Assembly: GCF_009469695.1 (NCBI RefSeq)
Contig: NZ_SSSR01000002.1
Location: 186,001 to 250,000, forward strand
Direction: 5' to 3'
DNA: 64,000 bases
Source: Propionivibrio limicola
GTDB lineage: Bacteria > Pseudomonadota > Gammaproteobacteria > Burkholderiales > Rhodocyclaceae
Under the pieces are notes generated by a model. The model was not told the origin of the DNA. It was given only the letters and a program-made list of their open reading frames with translations, and made no database searches. Of this stretch, positions 1-9,586 are shown in pieces (positions within the stretch are counted from its first letter, which is position 1; the number at the start of each line of letters is the position of its first letter). The position numbers were made by a program, and so were the translations under genes.

Positions 1-1
1 T

Positions 2-640
2 CGCGCCATGGAACACAAGTTCCGTTCTGTGCCCGTGGAGGGCACGGGAGAGGCGACACGCGCCTTCGTCGTCGATGCCTCGGTTGCCGATACGTTCGAC
101 CAGGGGCCGATGATGGCGACCGGGCGGCCGCTCGATGTGGCGGTGCGGGGCGCGGGCTGGATCGCGGTCGAAGGGGCTAACGGGCAGGAGGCTTACACCC
201 GTGCCGGCAATCTCCAGATCAACGCCAACGGCCAGCTGCAGACGGCGAGCGGTCTCAATGTGCTCAGCGATGGCGGTCCGATCGCCATCCCGCCCGACAA
301 CAGCATCACGATTGCGCCCGACGGGACGATCTCCGTCGTGCCGCTGTTCGGTACGCCAAACAACACGAACGAAGTTGGTCGCATCAAGCTCGTCAATCCG
401 CCGGAAAACGAGTTGGTTCGCGGCGATGACGGCCTTTTTCGCACGACCAACGGACAGCCAGCCGAAGCTGATGCCGACGTGCGGCTGGCCCCCGAGACGC
501 TGGAGGGCAGCAACGTCAATCCGGTGGATTCGATGGTCAGCCTGATCAGCATCGCCCGGCAGTTCGAAATGCACATGAAGATGCTGCAAACGGCGGATAC
601 CAACGCCGCCAAGGCCAGCCAGATTCTCTCGATGAATTGA
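2..640 (+). CDS. flgF: Flagellar basal-body rod protein FlgF (5' truncated by window edge)
   Basis: FlgF is a proximal rod subunit exported by the flagellar type III apparatus into the periplasm. The reading frame is open to the left edge, and the first visible residues (RAMEHKFRSVPVEG) are internal. About 35-40 N-terminal residues, including the usual ANxxT motif, lie outside the window. Visible parts are the central FlgE/F/G-type beta domain (PLDVAVRGAGWIAVE, then AYTRAGN) and the C-terminal helix (GSNVNPVDSMVSLISIARQFE), which is diagnostic for FlgF. It is followed by flgG after 19 bases, so the two are cotranscribed. The identity is secure; the true start is not visible. Confidence 0.95.
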   Translation, partial: RAMEHKFRSVPVEGTGEATRAFVVDASVADTFDQGPMMATGRPLDVAVRGAGWIAVEGANGQEAYTRAGNLQINANGQLQTASGLNVLSDGGPIAIPPDNSITIAPDGTISVVPLFGTPNNTNEVGRIKLVNPPENELVRGDDGLFRTTNGQPAEADADVRLAPETLEGSNVNPVDSMVSLISIARQFEMHMKMLQTADTNAAKASQILSMN

Positions 641-659
641 TGACAGGAAATAAGAAACC

Positions 660-1442
660 ATGATCCGTTCCCTGTGGATTGCCCGCACCGGCCTGGATGC
701 CCAGCAAACAAGCCTGGACGTCATCGCCAACAATCTGGCCAACGTCAGCACCAACGGTTTCAAGCGGGCCCGTCCGGTCTTCGAAGACCTGCTCTATCAA
801 ACGCTGCGCCAACCGGGCGCGCAGTCGTCGCAGTCGACGCAGATTCCGAGCGGCTTGCAGTTGGGTACCGGCGTGCGCCCGGTGTCGACGGCCCGCATTC
901 ATACGCAGGGCGCGTTGCAGCAGACCGGCAATGATCTCGATGTGGCGGTTGATGGTGCCGGCTTCTTCCAGGTGCTGTTGCCGGACGGCACGACCGCCTA
1001 TACGCGTGACGGTTCGTTCCAGCGCGACAATCAGGGTCAGCTGGTGACTTCGAGCGGTTATCCGGTGCAGCCGAATATCACGATTCCGGCCGATGCGCTG
1101 ACCGTTACGATTTCCAATGACGGTGTCGTCAGTATTACCCAGTCGGGAACGACGGCGACGACGCAGATCGGCAACCTGCAGCTGGCGACGTTTATCAACG
1201 TAGGCGGTTTGCAGAGCGTCGGTGAGAACCTCTTTCTGGAAACCGCGTCGAGCGGCACGCCGACCCCCAGCGATCCCGGCAGCAACGGCGCCGGCCAGCT
1301 TTATCAGCGTTATGTCGAGACGTCCAACGTCAATGTGGCCGAAGAACTGGTCAGCATGATCCAGACGCAACGCGCTTACGAGCTCAACTCGAAGGTGGTG
1401 TCGACGTCCGACTCGATGCTGGCGGCCCTTACCCAGATGTAA
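660..1442 (+). CDS. flgG: Flagellar distal rod protein FlgG
   Basis: Subunit of the distal rod that carries torque from the MS ring to the hook. The 260 residues match the usual FlgG length. The N-terminus ([16 protein letters not shown], then [12 protein letters not shown]) is the canonical axial-protein D0 helix. The C-terminus ([20 protein letters not shown], then [10 protein letters not shown]) is the matching helix with the typical final QM. An AGGAAA ribosome site lies about ten bases before the ATG. It sits between flgF and flgH in the standard flg order, so it should belong to the same transcript. Confidence 0.98.
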   Translation: MIRSLWIARTGLDAQQTSLDVIANNLANVSTNGFKRARPVFEDLLYQTLRQPGAQSSQSTQIPSGLQLGTGVRPVSTARIHTQGALQQTGNDLDVAVDGAGFFQVLLPDGTTAYTRDGSFQRDNQGQLVTSSGYPVQPNITIPADALTVTISNDGVVSITQSGTTATTQIGNLQLATFINVGGLQSVGENLFLETASSGTPTPSDPGSNGAGQLYQRYVETSNVNVAEELVSMIQTQRAYELNSKVVSTSDSMLAALTQM

Positions 1443-1451
1443 GGAGGGCGG

Positions 1452-2123
1452 ATGAACACGTCTTTGCCCAAACTGCTTCTCGTTACATCGCTCGTGGCGG
1501 TGACCGCCTGCAATACCGTGCCGGCGACGAATGTGCATCAGCCGATGACGGTTCGTCCGTCCGCACGCGGCGAAGGCGTCGTTGCGAATGGCAGCATTTA
1601 CCAGCCGGGCGTGTCGCGCACCCTGTTCGAGGATCGGCGCGCGCGCTATGTCGGCGATACGATGACGATCCTGATCAGCGAGAGAACGTCGGCGTCGACC
1701 GAGTCGGATACCAACGTCAGCCGCTCGTCCAGCATTAGCGCTTCCGTGCCGACGATCAGCGGCTTGCCTGGCAAGTCTTTGCAAGGGCTAGCGTTGTCCG
1801 GTCAAAGCTCGAATTCGTTGGCTGGGGGTGGCGATTCGGCGGCCAACAACGTGTTCACCGGCAACATTACCGTGACCGTGATCGAAGTGCTGCCGAACGG
1901 CAACCTTTTGGTTTCGGGGGAAAAGCAGGTCTCGGTCGGGCATGGCACCGAATACATCCGCCTGTCGGGCGTCGTCGATCCCTACTTCATCAGCACGGCG
2001 AACACGATCAGTTCGGCTAACGTGGCGGATGCACGCATCGAATACAAGGCGAGCGGCGCCATCAGCGAGGCGCAGGCGATGGCATGGCTGTCGCGCTTCT
2101 TCATGTCCATCTTGCCGTTCTAA
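1452..2123 (+). CDS. flgH: Flagellar L-ring lipoprotein FlgH
   Basis: Builds the outer-membrane L-ring bushing around the rod. It begins with a lipoprotein signal peptide whose lipobox VTAC puts the acylated cysteine near residue 20. The body has FlgH signatures: [20 protein letters not shown] early, then [14 protein letters not shown], and [19 protein letters not shown] near the end. The 223 residues are normal for the family. An AGGAGG ribosome site sits just ahead of the ATG, nine bases after flgG. FlgH assembles with FlgI, encoded next. Confidence 0.98.
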   Translation: MNTSLPKLLLVTSLVAVTACNTVPATNVHQPMTVRPSARGEGVVANGSIYQPGVSRTLFEDRRARYVGDTMTILISERTSASTESDTNVSRSSSISASVPTISGLPGKSLQGLALSGQSSNSLAGGGDSAANNVFTGNITVTVIEVLPNGNLLVSGEKQVSVGHGTEYIRLSGVVDPYFISTANTISSANVADARIEYKASGAISEAQAMAWLSRFFMSILPF

Positions 2124-2145
2124 GCGTTTGCGCCGAGGAGTCGTC

Positions 2146-3270
2146 ATGAACAATCTTTCCGGCAAATTTTTACGCTGTCTGGCAATAATTGCCTGCGGCG
2201 CGTTGCCGCTCTTCAGCGGCCACGCATCGGCCGAGCGGATCAAGGAACTCGCCAGAGTGCAGGGGGTTCGCAACAACCAGTTGGTCGGCTATGGCCTCGT
2301 GGTGGGCCTTGATGGAACCGGCGACCAGACGACGCAGACGCCGTTTACGACGCAAAGCATCATCAACATGTTGGCGCAGCTCGGTACGACGTTGCCGACG
2401 ACGCAAACGTTGCAACTGAAGAATGTGGCGGCCGTCATGGTGACTGCCACGTTGCCGCCTTTTGCCCGCGTCGGCCAGCAGATCGATGTGACCGTGTCGT
2501 CGATGGGCAACGCCAAGAGTTTGCGGGGTGGAACACTCGTTTTGACGCCGCTCAAAGGTGCGGACGGGCAGATTTACGGCCAGGCGCAAGGCAACCTGCT
2601 GGTCGGCGGGGCCGGGGCATCGGCCGGCGGCAGCAAGGCGGTGGTCAATCACCTGTTGGCCGGTCGGATCGCTGGCGGGGCGACAGTTGAGCGCGAAGTG
2701 CCGACGATGCTCGGGCAGGGGCCGTTCGTACATTATGAAATGGGGGCGACGGACTTCAGCACGACCCAGAGAGCGGTCGAAGCGATCAATCGGGAGATGG
2801 GGGCCGGGACGGCGCAGGCGATTGACGGTCGTGTGATCCGTGTGGCCGCGCCGGAGGAGGCGAATGCGCGGGTTGCCTTCATGGGGCGGATCGAAAATGT
2901 CGAAGTGCGGACGATGAAAGCACCGGCCAAGGTGATCGTCAATCCGCGTACCGGGTCGGTGGTGATGAACCAGACGGTAACGCTCGAACCCTGCGCGGTG
3001 GCGCATGGCAACTTGTCGATCGTGGTCAATACCGAGAATCAGGTCAGTCAGCCGAACCCGCTTTCCGGCGGCCAGACGGTGGTCACCAGGCAGTCGGACA
3101 TCGAGATCAAACAGGGCGGCGGCGCCTTGATGCAGGTCAAGGCCGGGGCCAACCTGTCGGAGGTAGTCAAAGCCATCAACGCCCTCGGTGCCAACCCGCA
3201 GGATCTGCTTTCCATCTTGCAGGCGATGAAAGCGGCGGGTGCCCTGCGCGCCGAGCTGGAAGTGATCTGA
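2146..3270 (+). CDS. flgI: Flagellar P-ring protein FlgI
   Basis: Forms the periplasmic P-ring around the rod. The frame is open far upstream inside flgH, but the ATG chosen here has GAGGAG just before it and gives a 374-residue protein with a Sec signal peptide (about residues 1-30, ending near GHASA). Mature FlgI should begin close to [13 protein letters not shown], a nearly invariant family start. Other signatures are [15 protein letters not shown] and a C-terminal segment ending [18 protein letters not shown]. It follows flgH by 22 bases. FlgI normally needs periplasmic FlgA, which is not in this window. Confidence 0.97.
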   Translation: MNNLSGKFLRCLAIIACGALPLFSGHASAERIKELARVQGVRNNQLVGYGLVVGLDGTGDQTTQTPFTTQSIINMLAQLGTTLPTTQTLQLKNVAAVMVTATLPPFARVGQQIDVTVSSMGNAKSLRGGTLVLTPLKGADGQIYGQAQGNLLVGGAGASAGGSKAVVNHLLAGRIAGGATVEREVPTMLGQGPFVHYEMGATDFSTTQRAVEAINREMGAGTAQAIDGRVIRVAAPEEANARVAFMGRIENVEVRTMKAPAKVIVNPRTGSVVMNQTVTLEPCAVAHGNLSIVVNTENQVSQPNPLSGGQTVVTRQSDIEIKQGGGALMQVKAGANLSEVVKAINALGANPQDLLSILQAMKAAGALRAELEVI

Positions 3271-3360
3271 CGATCGGTCTGAGCGGCTCGACTTGCGGTT
3301 GATCTTGCGCCGCTTCCGGAAGCGACGGTTTTCGGGCCCGGAATTTGCTGTGTTCCGGGT

Positions 3361-4326
3361 ATGAAAGCCGATGACCTCAACGCCAACCGTTTCGTTCTCG
3401 ATCTCAAGAACAGCGCGGACCTGCGCCTGAAAATGAAACAGGATCCGCAGGCCGGTCTCAAGCAGGCCGCGCAGCAGTTCGAGGGCATGCTGCTACAGAT
3501 GATGCTGAAGAGCATGCGCGAGGCGACCTCGCAAGACGGGCTGCTGAACAGCGAGCAGACGCGGTTCTTTACCGGCATCCTCGACCAGCAACTGGCACAA
3601 AATCTGGCCGCCAAGGGAAGTCTCGGCTTCGCCAAACAGATCGAGCAGCAGCTCGGGCGGACGCTGGCCGCCGGTCAGGCCACTACGGCGTCGCTCGATT
3701 CGGCACACCAGGCCTTGCTGGAGTCGCAGGCGGCAAGTTCTGCCGCTTTGCCGGCCACAACGTCGGTTGCCGGTGGCGCGGCGCGGATTCGCAGCCGGGG
3801 TGAGGGAAGTCAGGTGCCGGTCACCGAGAGTGCAAGCGGTGTTGTCGGTGCGAATGCAAGCGGCCGCGATTTCGTCAATCGTGTCTGGCCGCACGCTGTT
3901 TCTGCGGCCAATTCGCTGGGCGTGCCGCCGCATTTTCTGGTAGCGCATTCGGCGCTGGAAAGTGGTTGGGGCAGGAGTGAAATCAAGGCGACCGACGGCT
4001 CTTCCACCTACAACATTTTCGGCATCAAGGCCGGGCGAAGCTGGCAGGGGGCGACAGTCGAGGTGCCGACGACCGAGTACGTGAATGGCGTGGCGCAGAC
4101 CGTCCGCGAGAAGTTCCGGGCGTACGCCTCGTACGGCGAAGCCTTTCAGGATTATGCGGCGCTGCTCAAGAACAATCCGCGCTTTGCCGGCGTTCTTGGC
4201 CAGCAGGAAGGAACCGGCTTTGCGCGCTCGCTGCAGCAGTCCGGTTATGCCACCGACCCGCAGTACGCCGACAAACTGGGCCGGATCATCAATGGCAATA
4301 CGTTGCGGCAGGCTCTTGTCGGGTAA
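3361..4326 (+). CDS. flgJ: Flagellar rod cap / muramidase FlgJ
   Basis: Bifunctional periplasmic protein. The N-terminal rod-capping domain (about residues 20-110, QFEGMLLQMMLKSMREA) supports rod assembly. The C-terminal glucosaminidase domain (about 165-318) opens the peptidoglycan. The catalytic region SALESGWGRSE contains the expected acidic residue, followed by YNIFGIKAG and the YASYGEAFQDYA element. A low-complexity Ala/Ser linker joins the domains. The 321 residues are typical of the two-domain proteobacterial form. No strong ribosome site is visible before the ATG, and 90 non-coding bases separate it from flgI. Confidence 0.96.
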   Translation: MKADDLNANRFVLDLKNSADLRLKMKQDPQAGLKQAAQQFEGMLLQMMLKSMREATSQDGLLNSEQTRFFTGILDQQLAQNLAAKGSLGFAKQIEQQLGRTLAAGQATTASLDSAHQALLESQAASSAALPATTSVAGGAARIRSRGEGSQVPVTESASGVVGANASGRDFVNRVWPHAVSAANSLGVPPHFLVAHSALESGWGRSEIKATDGSSTYNIFGIKAGRSWQGATVEVPTTEYVNGVAQTVREKFRAYASYGEAFQDYAALLKNNPRFAGVLGQQEGTGFARSLQQSGYATDPQYADKLGRIINGNTLRQALVG

Positions 4327-4384
4327 TTCGGTTGCTTAATAATTCGGCAAAAATGCCGTAAAGGCAGCAAGAGGAGAGATTTCG

Positions 4385-6571
4385 ATGGGATCAGGGATTT
4401 ACAGCATTGGCGTTTCGGGGCTCCAGGGCGCGCAACTCGGATTGGCGACGACTTCGCACAACATCGCCAATGCCAATACCGACGGATACAGCCGCCAGCG
4501 CATCCTTCAGGCGTCGAACATTGGCGTGGCAACCGGGGCGGGGTATGTCGGGCAGGGCATGCATGTGACGACCATCGAGCGCGTGTATAGCAGCCACATG
4601 ACTGCTCAGATCAACAGCGCGCAGGCGAAGGTAAGCTCGCTGGAGGCCTATTCGACGGAACTGACCTATCTGAACAACGTCCTTTCCGACACCGACGCGG
4701 GGCTTGCCCCGGCGATCAACACCTTTTTCGAAGGGATCAACCAGGTCAGTTCCGATCCGTCGTCGCTGACGACGCGGCAGACGCTCGTTTCGTCCGCGCA
4801 GGCGATGACCTCGCGCTTCCAGAGTCTTAACACGCTGGTCGAAGATCAGTACAAAAGCATCAACTCGCAGATTCAGGGCTATGTCACCTCGGTCAACTCG
4901 TACTCCGAGCAGATCGCGACCCTCAACAAGCAGATCATCGTCGCCGAATCGGCCAACAGCCAGCCGCCGAACGACCTCTACGACCAGCGTGACCAACTGG
5001 TCAACGAACTCAACGAACTCGTCGGCGCCAAGGTCGTCACGAACACCGACGGTTCGTACAACGTCTATTTCGGCAACGGCCAGCCGCTCGTCACCGGGAC
5101 GCAGGTAACGCGGCTCACGACGATGAACTCGTCGCAAGACCCCACGCGCGTCGTGGTCGGCATCGAAACGGGCAGCAACGATATCGAACTGCCCGAGTCG
5201 GTGATCACCGGCGGCAGCCTTTCCGGCGTCCTGGAATACCGCTCCGAAGTGCTCGACGACGTCTCGAACCGTCTCGGCCAGCTTGCCGTCTCGATGGCGC
5301 TCACGTTCAACGCCCAGCATGACCTTGGCCAGGATCTGCTTGGCAATGCCGGCAGCGACGTTGCCGACTTCTTCACGATCGGCGAGGCGACGGCCTTTTC
5401 GAGCGATCCCACCGCTCCTGATCTTGATATCCAGTACCAGGTCGAGCAGGCGGAAGACGGTACGTTCTATACCAACCTGACCGCCAGCGATTACCGGCTC
5501 CAGTACGATGGAACGGAATTTTCCCTGACGCGTCTTTCCGACAACACGCAGTGGAGCGGTGCGGATCTCACGGCGCTCAATACGGCTTTGGAGAATGATC
5601 CGCAGGGGTTCACGATTTCCACGACGGGAACGATTGCGGCCGGAACCAGCTACCTGATTCAGCCGACGCGCGGCGCGGCTTCGGACATTGGGGTCAATGC
5701 AACGATCGTTGCCGATGTTCGCCAAATCGCCGCCGCCGCGCCGATCCGCACCTCGGCGACCTCGACCAACACCGGCAACGCGACGATTTCGGCCGGAAGC
5801 GTTTCTCCCGGCTACATTGCGAAGGTCGAACTGACCTACGACTCTGCCGGTACTAGCCTTTCGGGCTTCCCGGCCTTCCCGGTCGAGGTGACGACGGGGG
5901 GGGTAACGACCCAGTACGCCGGGCCGGACGTTCCTTATGTCGACGGAGCGACGTATGCCACGGGCGGTATTTCGTTCGTGGTCAGTGGCGGCGCTTCGCC
6001 GGCCGATGGAACGACCTTCGAGATCGAAGATTCTCCGGTGACGGTGGCCTACGACTCCGCCAGCAAGAGCCTTTCGGGGTTCGACAGCTTCCCGGTGACG
6101 GTGACGGTCGATGGTGTGAAAACGGACTACGATTCCACAGACACGATTCCCTACACGAGCGGCGCAACCTACACGTCGGGCGGCGTTTCCTTCACGCTCA
6201 GCGGAGCGCCCGCCGACGGCGACAGCTTCGTTATCGAGCCCAACACGGGCGGCGTTTCCGACAACCGGAACATCTTGCTGCTCGGTGGGATGCAGACCGG
6301 CAAGACGATGTCGGGCAACTCGGCGAGCTATTCGACGGTCTATTCGCAGCTTGTCAGCAACGCTGGCAACAAGGGCGGCGAGGTCGAGACGATCCTCGAC
6401 GCGCAGACGACGTTGCTGACCGAGGCGCAGGATACGCGCGATTCGCTCTCGGCCGTCAATCTCGACGAGGAGGCGGCGAACCTGCTCAAGTACCAGCAGG
6501 CGTACCAGGCCTCCGCCAAGATGCTGCAGATCGCGTCCGAGATGTTCGACGCCGTCCTCAATATCCGCTGA
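4385..6571 (+). CDS. flgK: Hook-filament junction protein FlgK (HAP1)
   Basis: First hook-associated protein, joining hook to filament together with FlgL. The N-terminal D0/D1 region (SGLQGAQLGLATTSHNIANA, then NTDGYSRQR) and the C-terminal helix (DEEAANLLKYQQAYQASAK, ending FDAVLNIR) are diagnostic. At 728 residues it is longer than the roughly 550 of enteric FlgK. The extra length is a variable middle with two tandem modules of about 70 residues (near 481-551 and 552-623), each with a YDSA..SLSGF opening and a GG(I/V)SF..SG..PADG core. These probably form surface-exposed beta domains. An AAGAGGAGAG ribosome site precedes the ATG. Confidence 0.97.
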   Translation: MGSGIYSIGVSGLQGAQLGLATTSHNIANANTDGYSRQRILQASNIGVATGAGYVGQGMHVTTIERVYSSHMTAQINSAQAKVSSLEAYSTELTYLNNVLSDTDAGLAPAINTFFEGINQVSSDPSSLTTRQTLVSSAQAMTSRFQSLNTLVEDQYKSINSQIQGYVTSVNSYSEQIATLNKQIIVAESANSQPPNDLYDQRDQLVNELNELVGAKVVTNTDGSYNVYFGNGQPLVTGTQVTRLTTMNSSQDPTRVVVGIETGSNDIELPESVITGGSLSGVLEYRSEVLDDVSNRLGQLAVSMALTFNAQHDLGQDLLGNAGSDVADFFTIGEATAFSSDPTAPDLDIQYQVEQAEDGTFYTNLTASDYRLQYDGTEFSLTRLSDNTQWSGADLTALNTALENDPQGFTISTTGTIAAGTSYLIQPTRGAASDIGVNATIVADVRQIAAAAPIRTSATSTNTGNATISAGSVSPGYIAKVELTYDSAGTSLSGFPAFPVEVTTGGVTTQYAGPDVPYVDGATYATGGISFVVSGGASPADGTTFEIEDSPVTVAYDSASKSLSGFDSFPVTVTVDGVKTDYDSTDTIPYTSGATYTSGGVSFTLSGAPADGDSFVIEPNTGGVSDNRNILLLGGMQTGKTMSGNSASYSTVYSQLVSNAGNKGGEVETILDAQTTLLTEAQDTRDSLSAVNLDEEAANLLKYQQAYQASAKMLQIASEMFDAVLNIR

Positions 6572-6582
6572 AGGAGAGTTAC

Positions 6583-8094
6583 ATGCGTATCAGCACGAGT
6601 CAGATTTACGGCGCCGGGGCGCGCAGCATCATGGACGGGCAGAGCAGCCTGTACCGGACGCAGAACCAGCTGTCGTCCGGCAAGCAGTTCCTGTCGGCGC
6701 AGGACGATCCGGTCGCCGCTGCGCAGGTGATGCTCGACACGCAGGCGCTCGCGGTCAATTCGCAGTTCGCCGACAACCAGGGGAACGCGCTCTCGCAGCT
6801 TGCTTTCGAAGAGGACCGCTTGCAGGCCGTCGTTGATGCGCTTCAGGACGCGCGGACGAACGTGATTGCCGGGGGCAATGCGAGCTACACGGACGCCGAA
6901 CGCGGCTACATCGCCGACGAACTCGAAAGCCAGCTCGAACTCCTGTACGGCCTCGCCAACAGCACCGATTCGAACGGTTATTACCTGTTCTCGGGCTATC
7001 AGGGCAACACGCAGCCATTCGCAAAACAGACCGACGGGACGATCGCCTACCAGGGCGACAACGGCAAGCGCCTGCTCCAGGTCGATTCGGAACGCCAGAT
7101 CGCGGTCAGCGATTCGGGCCACGACGTTTTCGTCGGCATCAGCTCCGGGAACGGCACGTACACGGTGTCGAACGGCACGATGACCACCGCGGCTGCTTCG
7201 GCCAATACCGGGACCGGTGCCGTCGATTCGGCGTCGACGAAGGTGACGAATCTCTCCGACTGGTCCGGCGCGAACGGGCCGTATCAGGTTACATTCGCCG
7301 GCGGTGGCACAACCTATGACATTACCGACGCCGATGGAAACAGTGTCGTTGCCGCCGCTACCTACACGGCTGGTGATCCGATCACGACGATCCCCGGCGT
7401 CTCGTTCTCGATCAGCGGGGTGCCGGCCGATGGCGATACGTTCACGATCGAATATTCCGACAATGCCGGGACCGGGGTCATCGATTCGGGGTCGGTGACG
7501 AATCTGAAGAGTTGGTCGGCCGCGAATCCTCCCTACCAGATCGCCTTCACGAGCGATTCTTCGGTTACGCCTTATGCCGCCACCTATACCATCACGGATG
7601 CCGATGGTGCTGCAGTCGTCAGTGATGTCGAGTACGAGGAGGGCGTTTCGATCGCCGCGGTTCCCGGCGTCTCCTTCTCGATCAGCGGCGAGCCGGCGAA
7701 CGGCGATACGTTCGCGATCGAGCCGAGCACCGAGCAGAGCGTTTTCACGACGCTGCAGAACCTGATTACCGCCTTCCGCACGGGTGTTTCGGGCGACGAT
7801 GCGGCGAAAACGAAGCTCCAGAACACGATCAACGCCGAATTGCAGAACCTGGACAAGGCGCTTACGAACATCTCGGGCGTCCAGTCGACGGTCGGCTCCC
7901 GGATGAACGAGGTCGAATCGCTCCAGAGTGTTTCGTCGGCACTTGATATCCATTATCAGGAAAGAATATCGAACCTCAGTGATCTGGACTATGCCGAAGC
8001 GATTGCCCGGTTCGCGAAGCAGCAATTGCAGCTTGAGGCGGCACAGAGCTCCTTCTCCAAAATTTCCGGTCTGAGCCTCTTCAACTACCTGTGA
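6583..8094 (+). CDS. flgL: Hook-filament junction protein FlgL (HAP3)
   Basis: Second junction protein, sitting between FlgK and the filament. The N-terminus (MRISTSQIYGAGARSIMDGQ) and the flagellin-like C-terminal helix (LDYAEAIARFAKQQLQLEAA, ending SLFNYL) define FlgL. At 503 residues it exceeds the usual 300-400 because the centre holds two repeated modules (near residues 222-295 and 306-383). Each has a W..AN.PYQ opening, a T.TDADG strand and a PGVSFSISG.PA.GDTF core. The core resembles the repeats in neighbouring FlgK. It starts 11 bases after flgK with an AAGGAGAG site, so the two should be coordinately made. Confidence 0.97.
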   Translation: MRISTSQIYGAGARSIMDGQSSLYRTQNQLSSGKQFLSAQDDPVAAAQVMLDTQALAVNSQFADNQGNALSQLAFEEDRLQAVVDALQDARTNVIAGGNASYTDAERGYIADELESQLELLYGLANSTDSNGYYLFSGYQGNTQPFAKQTDGTIAYQGDNGKRLLQVDSERQIAVSDSGHDVFVGISSGNGTYTVSNGTMTTAAASANTGTGAVDSASTKVTNLSDWSGANGPYQVTFAGGGTTYDITDADGNSVVAAATYTAGDPITTIPGVSFSISGVPADGDTFTIEYSDNAGTGVIDSGSVTNLKSWSAANPPYQIAFTSDSSVTPYAATYTITDADGAAVVSDVEYEEGVSIAAVPGVSFSISGEPANGDTFAIEPSTEQSVFTTLQNLITAFRTGVSGDDAAKTKLQNTINAELQNLDKALTNISGVQSTVGSRMNEVESLQSVSSALDIHYQERISNLSDLDYAEAIARFAKQQLQLEAAQSSFSKISGLSLFNYL

Positions 8095-8102
8095 TATTCA
8101 CC

Positions 8103-8510
8103 ATGCGTTCATTTTTTGCGCGGCTTCCTTTGGCGGCTGTCATTGGGCTGCTTACGTTCGGGAGTGCTGTGGTGGCCGCGGATATGCAGCAGAAAGAGTC
8201 TCGGAGAGAAACCTACTCCGTTTCCGAACCGAGCATACCGAACTGGTCGCTTGAGGAAACACCGCTTGGCAATGACGTCTATTTCCTCTCGATGCGTGCC
8301 CGGGTTTTCCGCAGTGGCGGTGACGGCGAGAGCCTCATGTTGCTGAAGCGGCGTGCTGCAGCGCTTCAGCGCGAGAAGGGGTTCAGCGGATACCAGGTCG
8401 TCGATTACGCGGAGCGTGTCGAATCTGGATGGTTCTTCTCACAGAAGGTGGCCGAGGGAACCATCCAGTTGGTCGGAAAACCGAATCCATTTTCCCAGTT
8501 CGGGATGTGA
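8103..8510 (+). CDS. Small secreted protein of unknown function after flgL
   Basis: I do not recognise the family with confidence. The protein of about 135 residues starts with a Sec-type signal peptide (about residues 1-27, hydrophobic core LAAVIGLLTFGSAVVA). The mature part is charged and contains RAAALQREKGFSGYQVVDYA, a pattern seen in small envelope proteins whose N-terminal half senses a conserved Tyr/Asp loop. The ATG is chosen because it starts the signal peptide; an in-frame GTG twelve bases upstream overlaps the flgL stop and is an alternative. It is the last rightward gene before convergent fliR, which suggests an envelope role linked to the flagellar operon. Confidence 0.75.
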   Translation: MRSFFARLPLAAVIGLLTFGSAVVAADMQQKESRRETYSVSEPSIPNWSLEETPLGNDVYFLSMRARVFRSGGDGESLMLLKRRAAALQREKGFSGYQVVDYAERVESGWFFSQKVAEGTIQLVGKPNPFSQFGM

Positions 8511-8532
8511 CTGCTCTGGCAACGAGCCACTC

Positions 8533-9309
8533 TTATTTGAGAACAAAATTGCCCAGCATGGCTTGCAACCCCGTTTCGAAAAGGCGCATGAGCGGAACGT
8601 TAAGGTACGGCAGGGTAACGTAGAGTGTCGTGAAGCCGAGGGTGATCGTGATTGGAAAACCGATGACGATCAGGTTGAGCTGGGGAGCAACCCGTCCGAG
8701 TACGCCGAGTGCCGTATTCGTGATCAGCAGCGCGACGATGATTGGCAAGGTCAGCAGCAGGCCGGACGAAAATATGATTCCGCCGGCTTGCGCGATGTTC
8801 ATCCAGGAATCACGGCCAGGCAGCGTGCCGACGGGCAAGGCCCTAAAGCTCTGGACGAGGGTCGATATAACCATGAGGTGGCCATCGATTGCCAGAAACA
8901 GCAAGAGTCCAAGAACGGCGATCAGCTCTGAAATGACTGGCGTTTGCGACGCGTTCGATGGGTCGTAACTTGTGGCAAAGCCCAGTCCCATCTGAAAGCT
9001 GATGATATTCCCGGCAAGGTCAATGGCGCTAAAAGCGAGTCGCATCGAGAACCCCATCGCAAAACCGATCAGCAATTGCTCCGCGAGAATGAGAAGGCCC
9101 TGGCCGGACGAAGGCGGTGCGGGGAAGGGCGTTCCAAGCGCCGGGACGATGGCGATGGTGATCGCCAGCCCGAGCATCAGCCGGACGCGCCGCGGCAGGG
9201 CCGTGTAGTAAAAGGGCGGCGCGGCCGCGAGTAGAGCCAGTATTCTGGCGAGCGGAAAAAAATAGGCGGCCAGCCATGCATTCAGTTCGGTCGAGCTGAG
9301 GCTGATCAT
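8533..9309 (-). CDS. fliR: Flagellar export gate protein FliR
   Basis: Polytopic inner-membrane subunit of the FliP-FliQ-FliR export gate. The 258 residues hold about six hydrophobic segments. Recognisable family blocks are PPFYYTALPRRVRLMLGLA near residues 30-50, EQLLIGFAMGFSMRLAFSA in the middle and ISFQMGLGFATSYDPSNASQ. It follows fliQ with a seven-base gap and is last in the leftward fliOPQR operon. It ends 22 bases from the convergent small secreted gene, with no clear terminator between them. Confidence 0.97.
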   Translation of the reverse strand: MISLSSTELNAWLAAYFFPLARILALLAAAPPFYYTALPRRVRLMLGLAITIAIVPALGTPFPAPPSSGQGLLILAEQLLIGFAMGFSMRLAFSAIDLAGNIISFQMGLGFATSYDPSNASQTPVISELIAVLGLLLFLAIDGHLMVISTLVQSFRALPVGTLPGRDSWMNIAQAGGIIFSSGLLLTLPIIVALLITNTALGVLGRVAPQLNLIVIGFPITITLGFTTLYVTLPYLNVPLMRLFETGLQAMLGNFVLK

Positions 9310-9316
9310 GGGCGCG

Positions 9317-9586
9317 TCAGCCGATGAACTGCGGGATGCTTTCGAAAAGCTGGCGCATGAACTCCACCATCACCTGCAGCATCCACGGGCCGGCCAGGAC
9401 AAGCACGAGGAACGTGCCGATGAGTTTCGGGATGAACGACAGCGTCGCTTCGTTGATCTGCGTGGCCGCCTGAAAAATGCTGATGATGAGACCGATGACC
9501 AGCGCCGAAAGCAACAGCGGCCCGGAAAGCATCAGCGTGACTTCGATGGCCTGACGGCCGATGTTCATGACGGATTCAGGGCTCAT
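9317..9586 (-). CDS. fliQ: Flagellar export gate protein FliQ
   Basis: Small inner-membrane gate subunit with two transmembrane hairpin helices. The 89-residue length and the signatures [20 protein letters not shown] and [20 protein letters not shown] are typical; FQAATQINE is close to invariant in FliQ/SctS. The ATG overlaps the fliP stop by four bases (ATGA), which indicates translational coupling. It assembles with FliP and FliR around the export channel. Confidence 0.97.
   Translation of the reverse strand: MSPESVMNIGRQAIEVTLMLSGPLLLSALVIGLIISIFQAATQINEATLSFIPKLIGTFLVLVLAGPWMLQVMVEFMRQLFESIPQFIG

Noticed and set aside
1942-2145. Upstream extension of flgI inside flgH
   Set aside because: It would overlap flgH, lacks a signal peptide at its start, and the internal ATG has a good ribosome site and signal peptide.
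4345-4358. Small CGGCA-AAAA-TGCCG hairpin before flgK
   Set aside because: Only five pairs, no U-tract and no promoter features; likely chance.
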